A model generated the notes under the pieces. That model was not told the origin of the DNA. It saw only the letters and a program-made list of their open reading frames with translations, and did not search any database. Shown piece by piece: positions 9,961 to 22,589 of a stretch of 64,000 bases of DNA. Source of the stretch: Kingdonia uniflora (Eukaryota; Streptophyta; Magnoliopsida; Ranunculales; Circaeasteraceae); assembly GCA_014058105.1 (NCBI GenBank), contig JACGCM010001752.1:682001-746000 (forward strand), read 5' to 3'. Within the stretch, counting starts at the first letter, position 1. Each line of letters starts with the position of its first letter. The position numbers were made by a program, and so were the translations under genes.

Positions 9961-12405
9961 TGTTACACCCCAAATTTCAATAATTAAAGTTTATTTAAAA
10001 CAATGTCATCCGGAGCGTGCAGGTTGGGGAATCCAAAGATTCGCATCCACGAATAACCATGCTAATAAGAAATAGTTCAGTCATTCACTATAGCAATATC
10101 ATCAGAGTAAAAAGAAGAATAAAGCTGAAGCGAAAGATATATATATATATATATATATCAACTGAAGATATAAATACAATATCTCGATAATGTACAACGA
10201 CAAAGCTAAGATCATCGTACAGGTATACAATAACTAGAACTGATCTCCAGCAGCAAAATTGTCTCCAACACAGTTGAAGCCCTCAACAAATCTAGCAACT
10301 ACTCTGCCTCAGAAAGGGGGGGGGGGGAATACGAGAGTAAGCAAAACCGCGGCTTACTAATGCCAACAAAACTAAATAACCTACTAATAAAACTGGTGCA
10401 GAGAAAGAGGAAGGGGTGAATGAGATAGGGAATGTTTAAGGTATAGTAATATAAGTATAGAATAGAGTAAGAGGAAATCTAAGGGAAGAGGAATAGAGAA
10501 ATATTGAAGTGATGCGATGATGTGATGATATGATGTGATATGCTATGATATGATTCTAGAATTGTCCTAATGCTAGATGTTTATAATATGATGAAAATCA
10601 TTAAACTAGACCCTATTATTAATATATATAGGTTGATCAACCGCTAATGCATAATAGACTTAAAGAGATCTCAATTGGATACAAGGGGTACGATTTTTGT
10701 CAAGCTCAACCACACTAAGGATTTATCACTTGATCAGAGTGTTTTGGGCTTATCAACCCATGGAGCCAACATACGAACTTTATTTACAATTCCAAGGAAT
10801 TTCAACCTCACGGAGGATAAGACGGGTACTTGAGGAAATCTCTCTCACACCATCCTACACTCCCGGATGGGTAATTGATATGATAGTGTCCATCCCGAAC
10901 TTTACCTACTATTTTAATACGATATTGGAATCCTAAATCCTATCGAGGGTTAGCCGATGTAGAGCTATTTTATGTATCCGACCTCGTAAACTTAAAAGAG
11001 TATAAAATCAACATATACAAACAGATCCTAAGGATCGAAGCATAGTAGCCCCCAACACGGCCAGCACCCATAGGATAACAACCTGCCTGAGAGAATGGTA
11101 AACAATCCTAACACAGATGAACAGTGACTACCAGCCACAACATCTAAACAACATCAGTCTCAAAAAGGCTAAAGCACAGTATTCAAGGACAAGGCCACAA
11201 GAATACCACACGAATGCACAACTTCCTTAAAGATAATAGATAACACAACTCTATATGCCTAACAATAGGAAAACAATACTGAATAATCAATATAGACTAT
11301 AACTAATCACATAACACCTCACTGCCAAATACATAATCACTCTAACTAACACTGATTAAACTAGTAGAGAAAATTAGCAAGGAAGGGACACTCGCCTGAT
11401 GCAAACTGTGAATCAAAATCAGCAGGACAACTCAACCTCAACACCACAGACCAACAATCGAACCAACACAACCAACCCAACACTTGTAACCATCACAACT
11501 TCACAAGTTCAACAATCACCCTAATCACAAACCCTAAACACGATCACAAGGTTCTAACCAAAACCAAAATCGAATTGACGATAAGGAAGAGGAAATAGGC
11601 AAATTACTCACCGGATGAAGTGGTGAAGATCAATCCCAACAACAATTGTAAGGGAGGAGCAAGAGAGGAGAGAAATCTAATTTGAGTGAGAGAGAGCGAG
11701 AGAGAGTAAAAAAGAGTGATGAATTAGGGAGAGAAAAATGGAATGAAATAGGGGATTAAAACCCTCAAAACCTACACTCATCTCGAGGCAAAATCGGTGG
11801 CCAAGAATAACAAGTAGAGACCCAACCTGGTCGCCAAAACACACCTCTGTTCGAACAAAATATATTTCTGCTCGTACAAAATAAAACAGGTAGAAACATA
11901 TTCCAACCGAAACAAACTTGTTCGAATAAAATGAAACAGATAGAAATCAACTGAACATACATCTATTCGAACAAAGATAATGTTGTTCAAATAAAACAAA
12001 ATAGGTAGAAACTTGTTCGAACAGAAAAATAAGCTGTTCGAACAAAACAAAATAGAAAGGAACATATTTGAATAATAATAAGTTTGTTCGAATTGAACTG
12101 GACAGGAAGAACTCTAGAAAAACAAGATCTGCTCAAACCAAAACTGGCACAAACTCAAGAAATTCTCCTAAGATCCCCCCGGATCACACACCACTCAGCA
12201 ACACAAAAACAACATACACTCCCACCAAACCAACCACGGGCTCCTGAAAACACGACTTGACCTCCTCTGCCCAACAAACACTAGAATCACCGAAATGAAA
12301 AATACAAAACCTGATAAATGCAATAATATGAGGATGTATGATGTATAGTAATATATGTGGATGCATAATGATTAATAATAATAATAAAAAATCTGGGTTA
12401 CTACA
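9961..12405 (-). repeat. E1 3' LTR
   Basis: On plus it reads TGTTACACCC...TTACTACA; in the element's own sense it starts TGTAGTAACC and ends GTAACA. It aligns end to end with 17264-19680, with scattered substitutions and small indels. It holds an (AT)n run near 10138-10158, a poly-G near 10317, and a cluster of TTCGAA palindromes. Confidence 0.95.
11850..12092. promoter_or_regulatory. TTCGAA palindrome cluster in E1 LTR U3
   Basis: There are six exact TTCGAA sites (starting 11850, 11921, 11966, 12016, 12037, 12087), plus near matches, in about 240 bases. Several extend to TGTTCGAACA. In the element's sense they lie 310-560 bases from the LTR start, where the U3 promoter or enhancer should be. 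Confidence 0.5.
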
Positions 12406-12425
12406 ATCTACCCTCCTAAAAAGAA
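12406..12425 (-). other. E1 polypurine tract
   Basis: In the element's sense a purine-rich TTTTTAGGAGGGTAGAT lies directly before the 3' LTR, the expected place for plus-strand DNA priming. Confidence 0.65.
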
Positions 12426-12450
12426 ATTTCGCCCAAAAATTCCACATACC

Positions 12451-12840
12451 TTAACCCGAGAACAAGTGCGGATAACAATCTCTCACCTTCGCCTCTAACT
12501 CCCAAGAAGCCTTGTTAAGCCCATGGTGACTCCACTGAACCATCACAAAAGGAATAACTTTGTTACGTAGAACCTTATCCTCGCGGTCCAGAATACACAC
12601 CGGATGCTCCACATACGAGGCATCTTCTTGAACCTCTGGGGGCTCCCAATCAATTACATGAGTAGGATCCCGTTCATACTTCCTAAGCATAGAAACATGA
12701 AATACACTGTGAACCCTATCCAGCTGTGGCGGTAATGCCAGACGGTAAGCCAACTCTCTAACTCTGTTAAGTATCTCAAAAGGTCCAATGAATCTCGGAG
12801 CCAACTTCACCTTCTTACTGAAATGCATCACACCCTTCAT
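12451..12840 (-). pseudogene. E1 integrase C-terminus with chromodomain
   Basis: A 129-codon open stretch encodes the integrase GPY/F region (KLAPRFIGPFEIL, then VHSVFHVSMLRKY) and then a chromodomain-like end (ILDREDKVLRNKVIPFVMVQ, WSHHGLNKASWE, YPHLFSG). Chromodomains of this family steer integration to heterochromatin by binding modified histones. This piece is intact in frame, but the integrase upstream is broken. The stop at 12451 ends the polyprotein shortly before the polypurine tract. Confidence 0.9.
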
Positions 12841-13145
12841 CGGAGAAAGCTTTAATAAAACGTGATCACCAATCTCAAACTCTAACGGCCTCCTGCGAAT
12901 GTCTGCATAACTCTTCTGTCAGCTCTGTGCTGTACATATCGATCTCTAATAATAGAAATAGCCTTTGTGGTCTCACAAACCAAATCTGGCACTAGTAAAC
13001 TCTGCTCGCCAACTTCTGCTCAACTCAGCGGTGATCTATACGGTGTACCATACAAAGCCTCATAAGGTGCCATCCCAATGTTCGATTGGAAGCTGTTATT
13101 ATCTGCAAACTCAGCCCACGGTAAATGCTTATCCCAACTACCCTT

Positions 13146-13870
13146 GAAGTCTAGCACATAAGCCCAAAGAATGTCCTAAAGAATCTGGTTAACTCTCTTT
13201 ATCTGACCTTCAACCTTGGGGTGAAACGCTGGGCTAAAATCTAATCTGGTGTCCATAGCTCACTGAAAACTCTTCCAAAATCTGCTGGTAAACCTAGCAT
13301 CTCTATCTGACACTAAAGACATGGGTATCCCATGCGACCGCACTATCTCTTTCACGTACAACCTGCTCAACTCCTCAAGGGTCAAAGTCTTGCAAACCGG
13401 AATAATATGAGCTGACTTGGTCAATCGGTCAATAATTACCCAAATTGAATCATGGTTTCTCTTCGTCCTCGGTAATCCTGAAATGAAATACATAGTCACA
13501 TGTTTCCACTTCCACTCTAGAATCTGTAAAGGTTTAAGTTGCCCCGCTAGTTTTTGGTGCTTGGCTTTTACCTGCTGATATGTAAGACACTTGGAAACAA
13601 ACTCAGCTATCTCTCACTTCATGTTGTCCCACCAATAATGCCTCTTCAAGTCCTGGTACATTTTTGTACTACTGGATGAATAGTATACCTAGAGCTGTGA
13701 GCCTCACTCATAATCTCGCACTTCAATACTTCTGAATTTGGCATACATAATCTCCCCCTGTATCTGATACTACTATCTGAACTAACTGTCCAATTGGGTC
13801 TGCTATCATCAGAAGTCCTAGACTGTAACTTTGCATCCTTCAGTTGAGCTTCCACAATCCGAGAAATCAA
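13146..13870 (-). pseudogene. E1 integrase core (broken)
   Basis: The retroviral-type integrase core joins cDNA to host DNA using a D,D-35-E triad. Here the first Asp region is seen in [14 protein letters not shown] and the second in LVSDRDARF. The third block reads FHPKVEGQIKRVNQIL, with Lys where the catalytic Glu is expected. Upstream (13646-13870) lies the zinc-binding N-terminal region, where the frame is broken. Stops interrupt the stretch several times. Together with the Glu-to-Lys change this makes the enzyme inactive. Confidence 0.85.
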
Positions 13871-13876
13871 AGGCGG

Positions 13877-14530
13877 CTAAACTTTTAAATTAGCAATAAA
13901 ACCACCGGTATCCTGTGAAAACAAACTTAACCCCAAATCTGCTATATCGTGAAGTAACAACCATTCACGAATCATAAGAGGAGCAAGAAATCCCCTAGGA
14001 AAGCGGCTCAAAGCGTCAGCCACCACATTTGCCTTCCCTGGGTGATACTGCAAGTCAACATCATAATCTTTCCGGAACTCTATCCATCTGCGCTGCCTCA
14101 TATTCAACTCCTTCTGAGAGAAAAGGTATCTTAAACTCTTATGATCCGAAAAGAGCTCAAACCTATCCCCGTAAAGATAATGTCGCAAAATCTTTAAAGC
14201 AAACACCACAACTGCCAACTCAAGGTCATGTGTAGGGTAGTTCCTCTCATGCACCATAAGTTATCTAGAAGCATAAGCAACAACTTTCCTTCCTGCATCA
14301 ATACACAACCAAGTCCGCTGAGTGACGCATCGATGTAAACCATATATTTCTGCACGCTGGAAGGAACGGTAAGAACTAGAGCTGTAGTCGACCTCTTCTT
14401 CAACTCTGCGAATGCCAAATCACACTTATCATCCCAAATAAATCTAACATCCTTTTGTGTCAAACGAATCAACGGAGCTACAATCTTAGAAAATCCCTCG
14501 ATGAATCTCCGATAATACCCAGCTAAACCC
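13877..14530 (-). pseudogene. E1 RNase H (broken)
   Basis: RNase H degrades the RNA strand during reverse transcription. In order, the stretch shows VYIDASLSGLGCVLMQEGK (14194-14472 frame), then after a frameshift [31 protein letters not shown] and [11 protein letters not shown]. The conserved acidic positions around the Asp of IDAS, the Glu of LEL and the Asp of SDHKSL are still visible. At least one frameshift near 14250 breaks it. Confidence 0.85.
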
Positions 14531-14568
14531 AGAAAACTGCGTATCTCTATAACATTAGTCGGCTGAAC

Positions 14569-15640
14569 TCAATCTGTAACAACCTCAACCTTAGAAGGAT
14601 CCACTGCAATACCATCCTTGGATGCAACGTGCCCTAGAAATTTCACCTCCTTCTGCCATAAATCATACTTTTCAAATTTAGTAAACAACTCGTTCTCCCT
14701 TAAGGTCTGTAGTGCAATCCTTAAGTGTCCCTTATGCTCGGCCTCGGTCTTTGAATAAATGAGAATGTCATCCACAAACATAATAACGAACCGGTCTAGA
14801 TAAGGACAAAAAACTCTATTAATCAAATCCATAAAAGCTGCAGGAGCATTCGTCAACCCAAACGGCATAACCTGAAATTTGTAGTGCCCATAACATGTTC
14901 GGAATGTCGTCTTCGAAATATAATCCTTCTTGATTCTCGGCTGATGGTAACCCGATCTGAGATCAATCTTTGAAACGAACTGTACTTCCCGAAGCTGGTC
15001 AAACAAGTCCTCGATCCTAGGTAAGGGATACTTATTCTTGATCGTGACTTTGTTAAACTCGCGATAGTCAATACAAAGACCTATAGATCCGTCCTTCTTA
15101 GCAAACAATACTGGAGTACCCCACTGTGAAGTACTCGGCCAGATAAACTTCTGATCCATCAACTCAGATATCTGATCATATAATTCCTTCAGCTCAACCG
15201 ATGCCATACGATATGGAGCCTTCAAAATCAGAGCTGTACCAGGTAAAAGATCTATACTAAAATCAATCTCTCTCGTCCGTGGAAAACCAAGTATCTTTTG
15301 GAAGACATTTGAAAAGTCACACACAATTGGAATAGAACTAACATCAATGCTAGAGGACTCTAACTCTAACGATGCAAACAAGCCGTCTACTGACCGCGCA
15401 AGTTTTGAACTAGCAAACACGAACCATTTCTCCTCAGGGATACTGAAAGTAGCCGACCATTCAAAATAGTCTAAAGTAACTTGATGTGTTGACAACCAAT
15501 CCATACCCAGGATAATGTCAAACTCCTGCATCGGTAGTACTAACAAGTCTTCTAAAAGGACATGACCACAAACAAATATTGGGCAATCTCTACAAATACG
15601 AGAAATAAACACCAAAGTATCGAGAGGTAAACCCACATAA
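14569..15640 (-). pseudogene. E1 reverse transcriptase
   Basis: The RT palm copies element RNA into DNA. In an uninterrupted frame shared with the protease, it shows [55 protein letters not shown] and the catalytic [10 protein letters not shown], whose first Asp codon is near 14770. All three catalytic Asp positions look kept. A TGA at the end of the frame, where the family usually has Trp, separates it from RNase H. It is the best-preserved E1 domain. Confidence 0.92.
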
Positions 15641-15816
15641 ATCTCATCTAGCAACAAGGAAGACTCAAAACCAATAGAACAAAGAAAAATGTATGATATG
15701 AATGAACGTGATACACCTGAATCAAAAAGAACTCTAGCGGGTGAATATGAAATATGAATCGTACCTTCCACCACAGGTGGAGCGACGTGAGCACCTTGCC
15801 TCCCAACTGCGTGCAT
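15641..15816 (-). pseudogene. E1 aspartic protease
   Basis: A retroviral-type protease cuts the polyprotein. The active-site motif reads [13 protein letters not shown] (Asp codon near 15721-15723); D-S-G is kept, with Val where this group commonly has Ala. It is fused in frame to the RT and preceded by the broken gag frame. Confidence 0.85.
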
Positions 15817-17089
15817 CTTGCTCTGCCCATGGTCCTAACCCTGGCCTTGCTACTAAGTCGGATGCTGCTATCTCTGCCCACTCGCAGGACCTGAAATAAT
15901 CTACCTACCCTGTGGACCCTGAAATTGTCTCTACTGAAATTGCTGAATCTTCTATGGTCGCGGCCGGTGACCAGTGGGACCCTAAAACTGTCGCAATGGC
16001 TGAGGACCTCTATATAGCTTAGGACAAAACTTCCTAGAATTCCCCTTTTCCCCGCAGTTCTAACACACTCCAAAAGCAAGATGTCCTCCCATAACTCTAG
16101 TTGGTGTACCGTCGGTAATACCAAACTTTTGTCTCTTCGAACCCAAGTTCTCATACTGTACCTGAATTGCCTTGCCCTTATCAGGTCTTTAATCATGTCT
16201 TACTGGGTTCCTCAAGTCCTTGGACTTGCAATCCTCAACATCGTTCTGTTCTATTGCCAAAGCTTTAGACAAAACTTATCTATATGAACTAACACCAGAA
16301 GCAATCAAAAACTTCCTTCAGTACAGACGAAGACCCTTAAAAAATTTCATCTTACATTGCTCCTCATCCTAAACAATAAATAGAACATATCGAGAGAGTT
16401 CATTGAATCGCTGATCGTACCTAGAAATACTCATATCACTCTGCTCAAGCATGTAGAACTCTGAGATACATGCGTCCCTGTAACTCTGAGGAAAATACTG
16501 CTTGAAGAACCAATCCTGAAAAAGATGTCCAAAGAACTGGAGTCTCTACGATAGTCCTCTTGGCTGCATCCCACCAGTGATCTGCCTCACCCGATAAAAG
16601 ATAAGTCGCAAGCATCACCCGCTGATCATCTTGACACTTCATCGCGTTCAGAGTCTTCTTAATGTACTTGAACCATGTCTCTGCCTCAGATGGAACTACC
16701 GTGCCAGAAAAAGTCAGAAGTTTATAATTCTGAAGCCGCTCGAGATAACTATACTTTTTGACCATTGGGCTCATGGCCTGCTAGAAATAGATGGTAAAAC
16801 ACTCCATAAGCTGCTTCATATCCGCTGAAACAACAATTACAACTGGATTAGGTAAAATACCAGGCTGCTCTGGAATCACTGGAGTTGGAGTAATATCCTA
16901 TTGAATTTGGTCTCTTGGTACTGTTTCCACATCAACCCCAGCCTCTGAAACTATCTGATCATCATGAACAATTGAAATAGATCCCAAACTCTCCTGACTA
17001 AGCGTTGGCTTATCAGTAAGTGCACCACCACGAGTGCCTCCATGGCCACGGCCTACAGTGTGACCTCTACCCCTACTACCTCTAGCCAT
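15817..17089 (-). pseudogene. E1 gag (broken)
   Basis: Gag forms the virus-like particle. The probable start is the ATG at 17087-17089, giving an Arg/Gly-rich N-terminus (MARGSRGRGHTVGRG). The capsid core in 16445-16774 shows LTFSGTVVPSEAETWFKYIK and YLLSGEADHWWDAAKR. A zinc-knuckle remnant near 16030-16065 reads NCGEKGN, with Asn where the CCHC His is expected. The frame is cut by several stops between 15900 and 16900. Confidence 0.85.
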
Positions 17090-17247
17090 ATATACGAACA
17101 ATAGGCACACAACTCAGGAAAGGAGGAAAGATAGGTAACAGGAGGAATACGATAAAATACATAAAACCGAAAAGGAATCGACCTAACTCCGTCTAGTAAA
17201 TAACTCATCATATGATTTGCAAGAACAGAGATTGGAATTAAGCTACA

Positions 17248-17260
17248 GCTCTGACACCAA
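17248..17260 (-). other. E1 primer-binding site
   Basis: In the element's sense, TGGTGTCAGAGC follows three bases after the 5' LTR. It differs at one base from the usual initiator-Met tRNA site TGGTATCAGAGC. Confidence 0.75.
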
Positions 17261-17263
17261 GTC

Positions 17264-19680
17264 TGTCACGCCCCAAATTCCAATAATTAAAGTATATTTA
17301 AAGCAATATCATCCGGAGCGTGCAGGTCGGGGAATCCAAAGATTCGCCCCCACGAATAACCATGCTAATAGGAAATGACACAGTCATTCACTATAGCAAT
17401 ATCATCAGAGTAAAAAGAAGAATAAAGCGGAAGTAAATGATATATATATATATCAACTGAAGATATAAATATAATATCTCGATAATGTACAGCGACAAAG
17501 TTAAGATCATCGTACAACTATACAATAACTAGGACAGATCTGCAGCAGCAAAACTATCTCCAACATAGCTGAAGCCCTTAGCAAAACAAGCAACTATTTT
17601 GCCTCTGAAAGGGGAAAAAAATATGAGGGTGAGCAAAACCACGACTCACTAATGCCCTGTAAAGCTAAATAACCTACTAATAAAACTGTTGCAGAGATAG
17701 AGGAAGAGGTGAATGAGATAGGGAATGTTTAAGGTATAATAATATAAGTAAAGAATAAAGTAAGAGGAAATCTAAGGGAAGAGGAATAGAGATATATTGA
17801 AGTGATGCGATGATGTGATGATATGATGTGATATGCTATGATATGATATGATTCTAGAATTATCCTAATACTGGATGTTTATGATATGATGAAAATCATT
17901 GAACTAGACCCTATTATTATTATATATGGGTTGATCAACTACTAATGCATAATAGACTTAAAGAGATCCCAATTGGATACAAGGGGTACGATTTTTGTCA
18001 AGCTCAACCACGCTAAGGATTTATCACTTGATCAGAGTGTTCCAGGATTCTCAACCCATTGAGCCAACATCCGAACTTTATTTACAATTCCAAGGAATTT
18101 CAACCTCACGGAGGATAAGATGGGTACCTGAGGAAATCTGTCTTACACCATCCCACACTCCCGGATGGGTAATAGATATGATAGTGTCCAGCCCAAACTT
18201 TACCTACTATTTTAACCCGATATATGAATCTTAAATCCTATCGAGGGTTAGCCGATGTAGAGCTATTTTATGTATCCATCCTCGTTAAGTTGAAAGAGTA
18301 TAAAATCATCATATACAAACAAATCCCAAGGATCAAAACACAATAACCACCAACACGGCCAACAAGCATAGGATAACCACATGCCTGAGAGAATGGTAAA
18401 CAATCCTAACACAGATGAACAATGACTACTAGTCACAACATCTAAACAACATCAGTCTCCAAAAGACTAAAACACAGTATTCAAGGACAAGGCCGCGAGA
18501 ATACCACACGAATGCACAACTTTCTAAAAGGTAAAAGAGAACACAACTTTACATGCCTAACAATAGGAAAACAATACTAAATAATCAATATGGACTATAA
18601 CTAATCACATGACACCTCACTGCCAAATGCATAATTACTCTAACTAACAATGATTAAACTAGTAGAGAAAATTAGTAAGGAAGGGATACTCGCCTGATAC
18701 AAACTGTGAATTAAAATCAACAGGACAACCCTACCTCAACACCACAGACCAACAATCGAACTAGCATAACCAACCCAACACCTGCAACAATCACAACTCC
18801 ACAAGTTCAACAATTACAAACCCTAAATACAATCACAAAGTTCTAGCCAAAAACAAAATCGAATCGATGATAAGGAAGAAGAAATTGGGAAATTACTTAC
18901 CGGATAAAATGGCAAAAATCAATCCCAACAATAATCGTAAGGTAGGAGCATGAGAGGAGAGGAATCCAATTTGAGAGAGTGAGTGAGAGTGATGAATAAG
19001 AGAGAGAGAAATTGAATGCAATGGGGGATTAAAACCCTCAAAACCTACACTCATCTCGAAAAAAGATCAACGGCCAAGAATAACAAGAAATGACCCAACC
19101 TGGTCGCCACAATACGCCTCTGTTCGAACAAAATATATTTCTGTTCGAACAAAATGAAATAGGTAGAAACATATTCGAACAGAAACAAACTTGTTCAAAT
19201 AAAATGAAGCAACTAGATATCAACTGGATAGACATCTATTCGAATAGAGATAAAGTTGTTCGAATAAAACAAAATAGGTAGAAACTTGTTCAAACGGAAA
19301 AATAAGTTCGTCGAACAAAACAAAGCAGAAAGGAACATATGTGAACATAAACTAGTTTGTTCGAATAGAACATGACAGGATGAACTACTGAAAAACAAGA
19401 AGATCTGCTCAAACCAAAACTGGCACAAACTCAAGAAATCTTCCTAAGATCCCCCGGATCACACACTACTCAGCAACGCAAAATCAATATACACTCCCAC
19501 CAAACCAACCACGGGCACCTGAAAATACAACTCGACCTCCTCTGCCCAACAACCACCGGAATCACCGAAATGAAAAATACAAAACCAGATAAATGCAATA
19601 ATATGAGGATGCATGATACATAGTAATATATGTGGATGCATAATGATTAATAAAAAAATAAAAAAATTTGGGTCACTACA
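17264..19680 (-). repeat. E1 5' LTR
   Basis: On plus it reads TGTCACGCCC...GTCACTACA and aligns with 9961-12405. It has its own six exact TTCGAA sites between 19122 and 19365. Differences from its partner are spread along its length, so the insertion is not recent. Confidence 0.95.
19122..19365. promoter_or_regulatory. TTCGAA palindrome cluster, second LTR
   Basis: Exact sites start at 19122, 19144, 19173, 19239, 19259 and 19360. Not all are at positions matching the partner LTR, so some sites were lost or gained separately. Confidence 0.5.
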
Positions 19681-19685
19681 TTAAA
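19681..19685. repeat. E1 target-site duplication (right)
   Basis: TTAAA matches 9956-9960. Confidence 0.9.
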
Positions 19686-20071
19686 AACATAACAAGTCAA
19701 GGACATCTGTTCTCCCATGAACTGATAGTTACAGAGATAGCCCCCACTCTTCCCCCAATTCAGGAGAATGTGCTAGTACATTAAATGCACCAAGATTAAG
19801 GTATATAAAAGAGACAAAACACTAAAGGAGAAGGGGTCAATTTTTTCTAGCTTAAGAGATCATAACTTGTAATCAAAATATCAGCCTCAAGCTATAAAAT
19901 TACAGTTACTAAATTCTCAAGCCGAGGTTGCGGTTTTTACCTATTCAAAGGTTTACACGCTAAACACCTGTGTCATTGTTGTATTGGGTTATACTAAATA
20001 TTGTCACAGGTACATTTAATGTATGAACTATTTTGAGTTATTTCAAGTTACTGCAAAATTAGACCTTTACA
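19686..20071 (+). repeat. E2 5' LTR, downstream part
   Basis: This continues the LTR begun at 9819 and ends ACCTTTACA just before the primer site. It holds the TATA box. Confidence 0.8.
19803..19811 (+). promoter_or_regulatory. E2 LTR TATA box
   Basis: TATATAAAA lies about 270 bases before the LTR end, as expected for U3. E1 is inserted about 120 bases upstream, so the core promoter is kept but separated from upstream U3. Confidence 0.6.
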
Positions 20072-20091
20072 TTTGGCGCCGTGTCTGGGAA
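20072..20091 (+). other. E2 primer-binding site
   Basis: TTTGGCGCCGTGTCTGGGAA follows the LTR. It belongs to the same site type as E3-E5 (TTGGCxxCGTCTGTG). Confidence 0.7.
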
Positions 20092-20149
20092 AGAAGACAT
20101 TTCCGCAAAATCCTAAGGCATACAGTTACTCAACAATCAATTTTTGATC

Positions 20150-21761
20150 ATGGTAACTTCCAAGCGACCAGTCACAGGAGTTCAACATGAAATTTCCATC
20201 AAACCTGATTAGTTCGCAGAATTAAGGGTTAATCACCACGTCAAAACAGTGAAGCAGAATGATCTCGTGCGTCAATTGTTACACGACAGTGAGCTTCACA
20301 AAAAAGAACTGAAAGATAAACGTAAAACTCGACAAGCAGAGTGTAAAAGACAAGAAGAACAAATAACCACGTTACAGACCACCTTAAAAGTACTAAAAGA
20401 TAATCAACAAGTTCAGGCTCATAGGGAGCGTGATGCCATTCCAACGACTTCCTGGATTTTAGCACGGGATAAGTTGGGACCTTGAGGCACAACTAGCAGA
20501 GAAACTTCAAGGCATCAGCACAACAATCTACAAGTACCAGAAGCATCAATTCATCTAGGGTAAGATGATAAATTGAAAATTAGTAGTGGATGCAGGCCCT
20601 CCAAACGTCAAGAAAAGAAGCCATGACCTTTATCCAGGGTGCTAGTTCATGAATGTTTGAGTAAAGGAAGTGGGACTCACAACCCCCGACTTGCATGCCA
20701 AGCCGTTTCCGTACCACATCATTACGTCACACAACAATATACATATCAACGCATCAAGGAATTAATGGAGGCTCAATCTCCCCGATAATAAGGATGATTT
20801 GACCAAATTACAAGCTAGTCCGATCGCCAAAGAGTTATTTGATATGAAAGTACAAAAGCATTGACCTTAAAGAACACATTCAGCAATTCAGAGACTCATT
20901 AGGGTTATATTAAAATCTAAACCACATTATGTGTCGACTGTTCATAACAAGCCTATAGAGGGAACCGTTCCGATGGTTCCATTCTCTACCTGAAAATTTA
21001 ATTATCACATTCGATCATCTATAAATGATCTTTGTCAAAATATATACTCACAATAAAGATAAAGAATAGAGTTTGTACACTCTTATTAGTCTCAAACAGT
21101 CTCAGGGGGAGAAGCTTGAGTTATTTGTAAAGAAATTTCTGGAACTTGCTCAGGAGGTTGATAATCTCGATCAGAAACAACCGTTTCAGCATTTACCAAT
21201 GCACTACAGATCGATTGTAAAGCGAAGGAGCATCTCTTCATAAATATACCCTTGACCTTGGAAGACATGATTACCAGGGTCAATGGGTATGTCAACCTGG
21301 AAAGGATGATGACTGAAAGGCATAAATCTACTAAAAATGTCCTAACCACGAAAGGTCAAAACATAGATAGAGATAGTGAATTAAAGGATGGCCAGGGTGA
21401 TAAAATGTAAGCTAAAGCAAACACAGGCAAATCTCAAAAGGGAATGTTTTTACCCAAACTGGTCCTTCCAAAGATGAATGTCAGGATCACAAAGATTTAT
21501 CCCTTATTGGAGAAAGATAAGTTTTATCGTGCATCTCAGTCTTTAGAGCCAATCGAAGGCAAACCGTATTGCATGCACTGTAAGGTAACTCATCATGAAA
21601 CTGACAACTACTACGCTTTACAGAGATTGCAGGAGTACATTTTTATAGACGGGAGAATGCACGAGTACATTATCGATCTAGAGGGATATAAGAATGGAAG
21701 ATACAGGAAAAGTGTTGAGATAGCTCAGATCGAAGATCAATCTGAGGAGAAACACTTGTAA
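20150..21761 (+). pseudogene. E2 gag (broken)
   Basis: The ATG at 20150 begins a short frame (MVTSKRPVTGVQHE) that stops early. A charged helical piece follows at 20249-20485. The capsid-like region around 21090-21350 and the C-terminus at 21444-21761 follow in different frames. The latter has a degraded zinc-knuckle (YCMHCKVTHHETDNYYAL) before RLQEYIFIDGRMHEYI. In Tat-type elements the knuckle normally ends in Cys; here Tyr stands in its place. Many stops make it inactive. Confidence 0.75.
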
Positions 21762-21939
21762 TACATCTACCACAGTAACATGATCAAAATCTATCAAATC
21801 AAAAATTCAGCCAGGTTTAAAATGAGAAGTTTAACAGAGTACAGAGTGTTGTGACCTTACCGTTCATGATAAAAAAGCTAAACTTCTTCTCGAATTTAAC
21901 AATCGGCGAACTTGAATTTTATTTAAAGATTGTGACATC

Positions 21940-22330
21940 GGTCATGTCAAGTTTCTACATCATGGCGCACTGGTTATTATGTTGAAGATGAAGAAATTCG
22001 TCATGCAATCCATAATGATATATGTAGGCCACAGTATTGAGATCCTCTTTCATAGCACAATCGAACAAATGGGATTAGCGGATCAAGTTATATAGAGCGA
22101 CAACGATATCAGTAGTTTTAGCAGATCTAAAGAAGAACGAGTAAGAAAGATCATCCTTCCAATCATTGTAGGACCTACCACTATCGACGTAGTTTTCTAC
22201 ATTATCAATGCCAATCCTCGTTACCTAGGGATAATAGGCCGCTGCTGGTTACACAAAATTGAAGCAATCGCCTCCACATACCATCAAGTTCTCTGTTTCA
22301 AGTATAATGATAACATCTATGAGATCAAAA
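21940..22330 (+). pseudogene. E2 aspartic protease (active site lost)
   Basis: The region is recognised by SIEILFHSTIEQMGL, IILPIIVGPTT and RYLGIIGRCWLHKIEAIAST, which flank the usual retropepsin fold. Where D-T-G should be, the sequence reads YVGHS, so the catalytic Asp is gone. Frame breaks occur before and inside it. Confidence 0.75.
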
Positions 22331-22589
22331 GCAGTTAAAAGCTTTCATGAGCTTGCAAAAATTCCGTATCTGCTATCCTTGACACATTTGACAGATTTAC
22401 TGCATAGAAATTATAGAAAATTGATCACACCGATATTCAGCCTTCCACAATAGAACCTTCAAAGTATATTGAGATCGATGGACCTTGCAGGGGTACTTAT
22501 ATTGGTACTAGGATGGTTCAACAAGAGAAAGGAACTCTCATTAACTTTTTACAAATAAACGGTGACATCTTCGCTTTAACTTTCCAAGA

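Larger units (their letters stand above)
9961..19680 (-). mobile_element. E1: chromodomain Ty3/gypsy element (Del/Tekay-like)
   Basis: A complete but dead 9.7-kb element reads right to left. Its LTRs are 2445 bases (9961-12405) and 2417 bases (17264-19680), flanked by TTAAA at 9956-9960 and 19681-19685. The internal 4.9 kb encodes gag, protease, reverse transcriptase, RNase H and integrase in that order, ending in a chromodomain. The order, chromodomain and long LTRs fit chromoviruses of the Del/Tekay group. Several stops and frameshifts break the polyprotein. It inserted into the U3 part of the E2 5' LTR. Confidence 0.95.

Noticed and set aside
10697..10936. 79-codon ORF in both E1 LTRs (also 17995-18234)
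   Set aside because: It starts at TTG rather than ATG. Its presence in both copies follows from LTR duplication, and I see no known domain.
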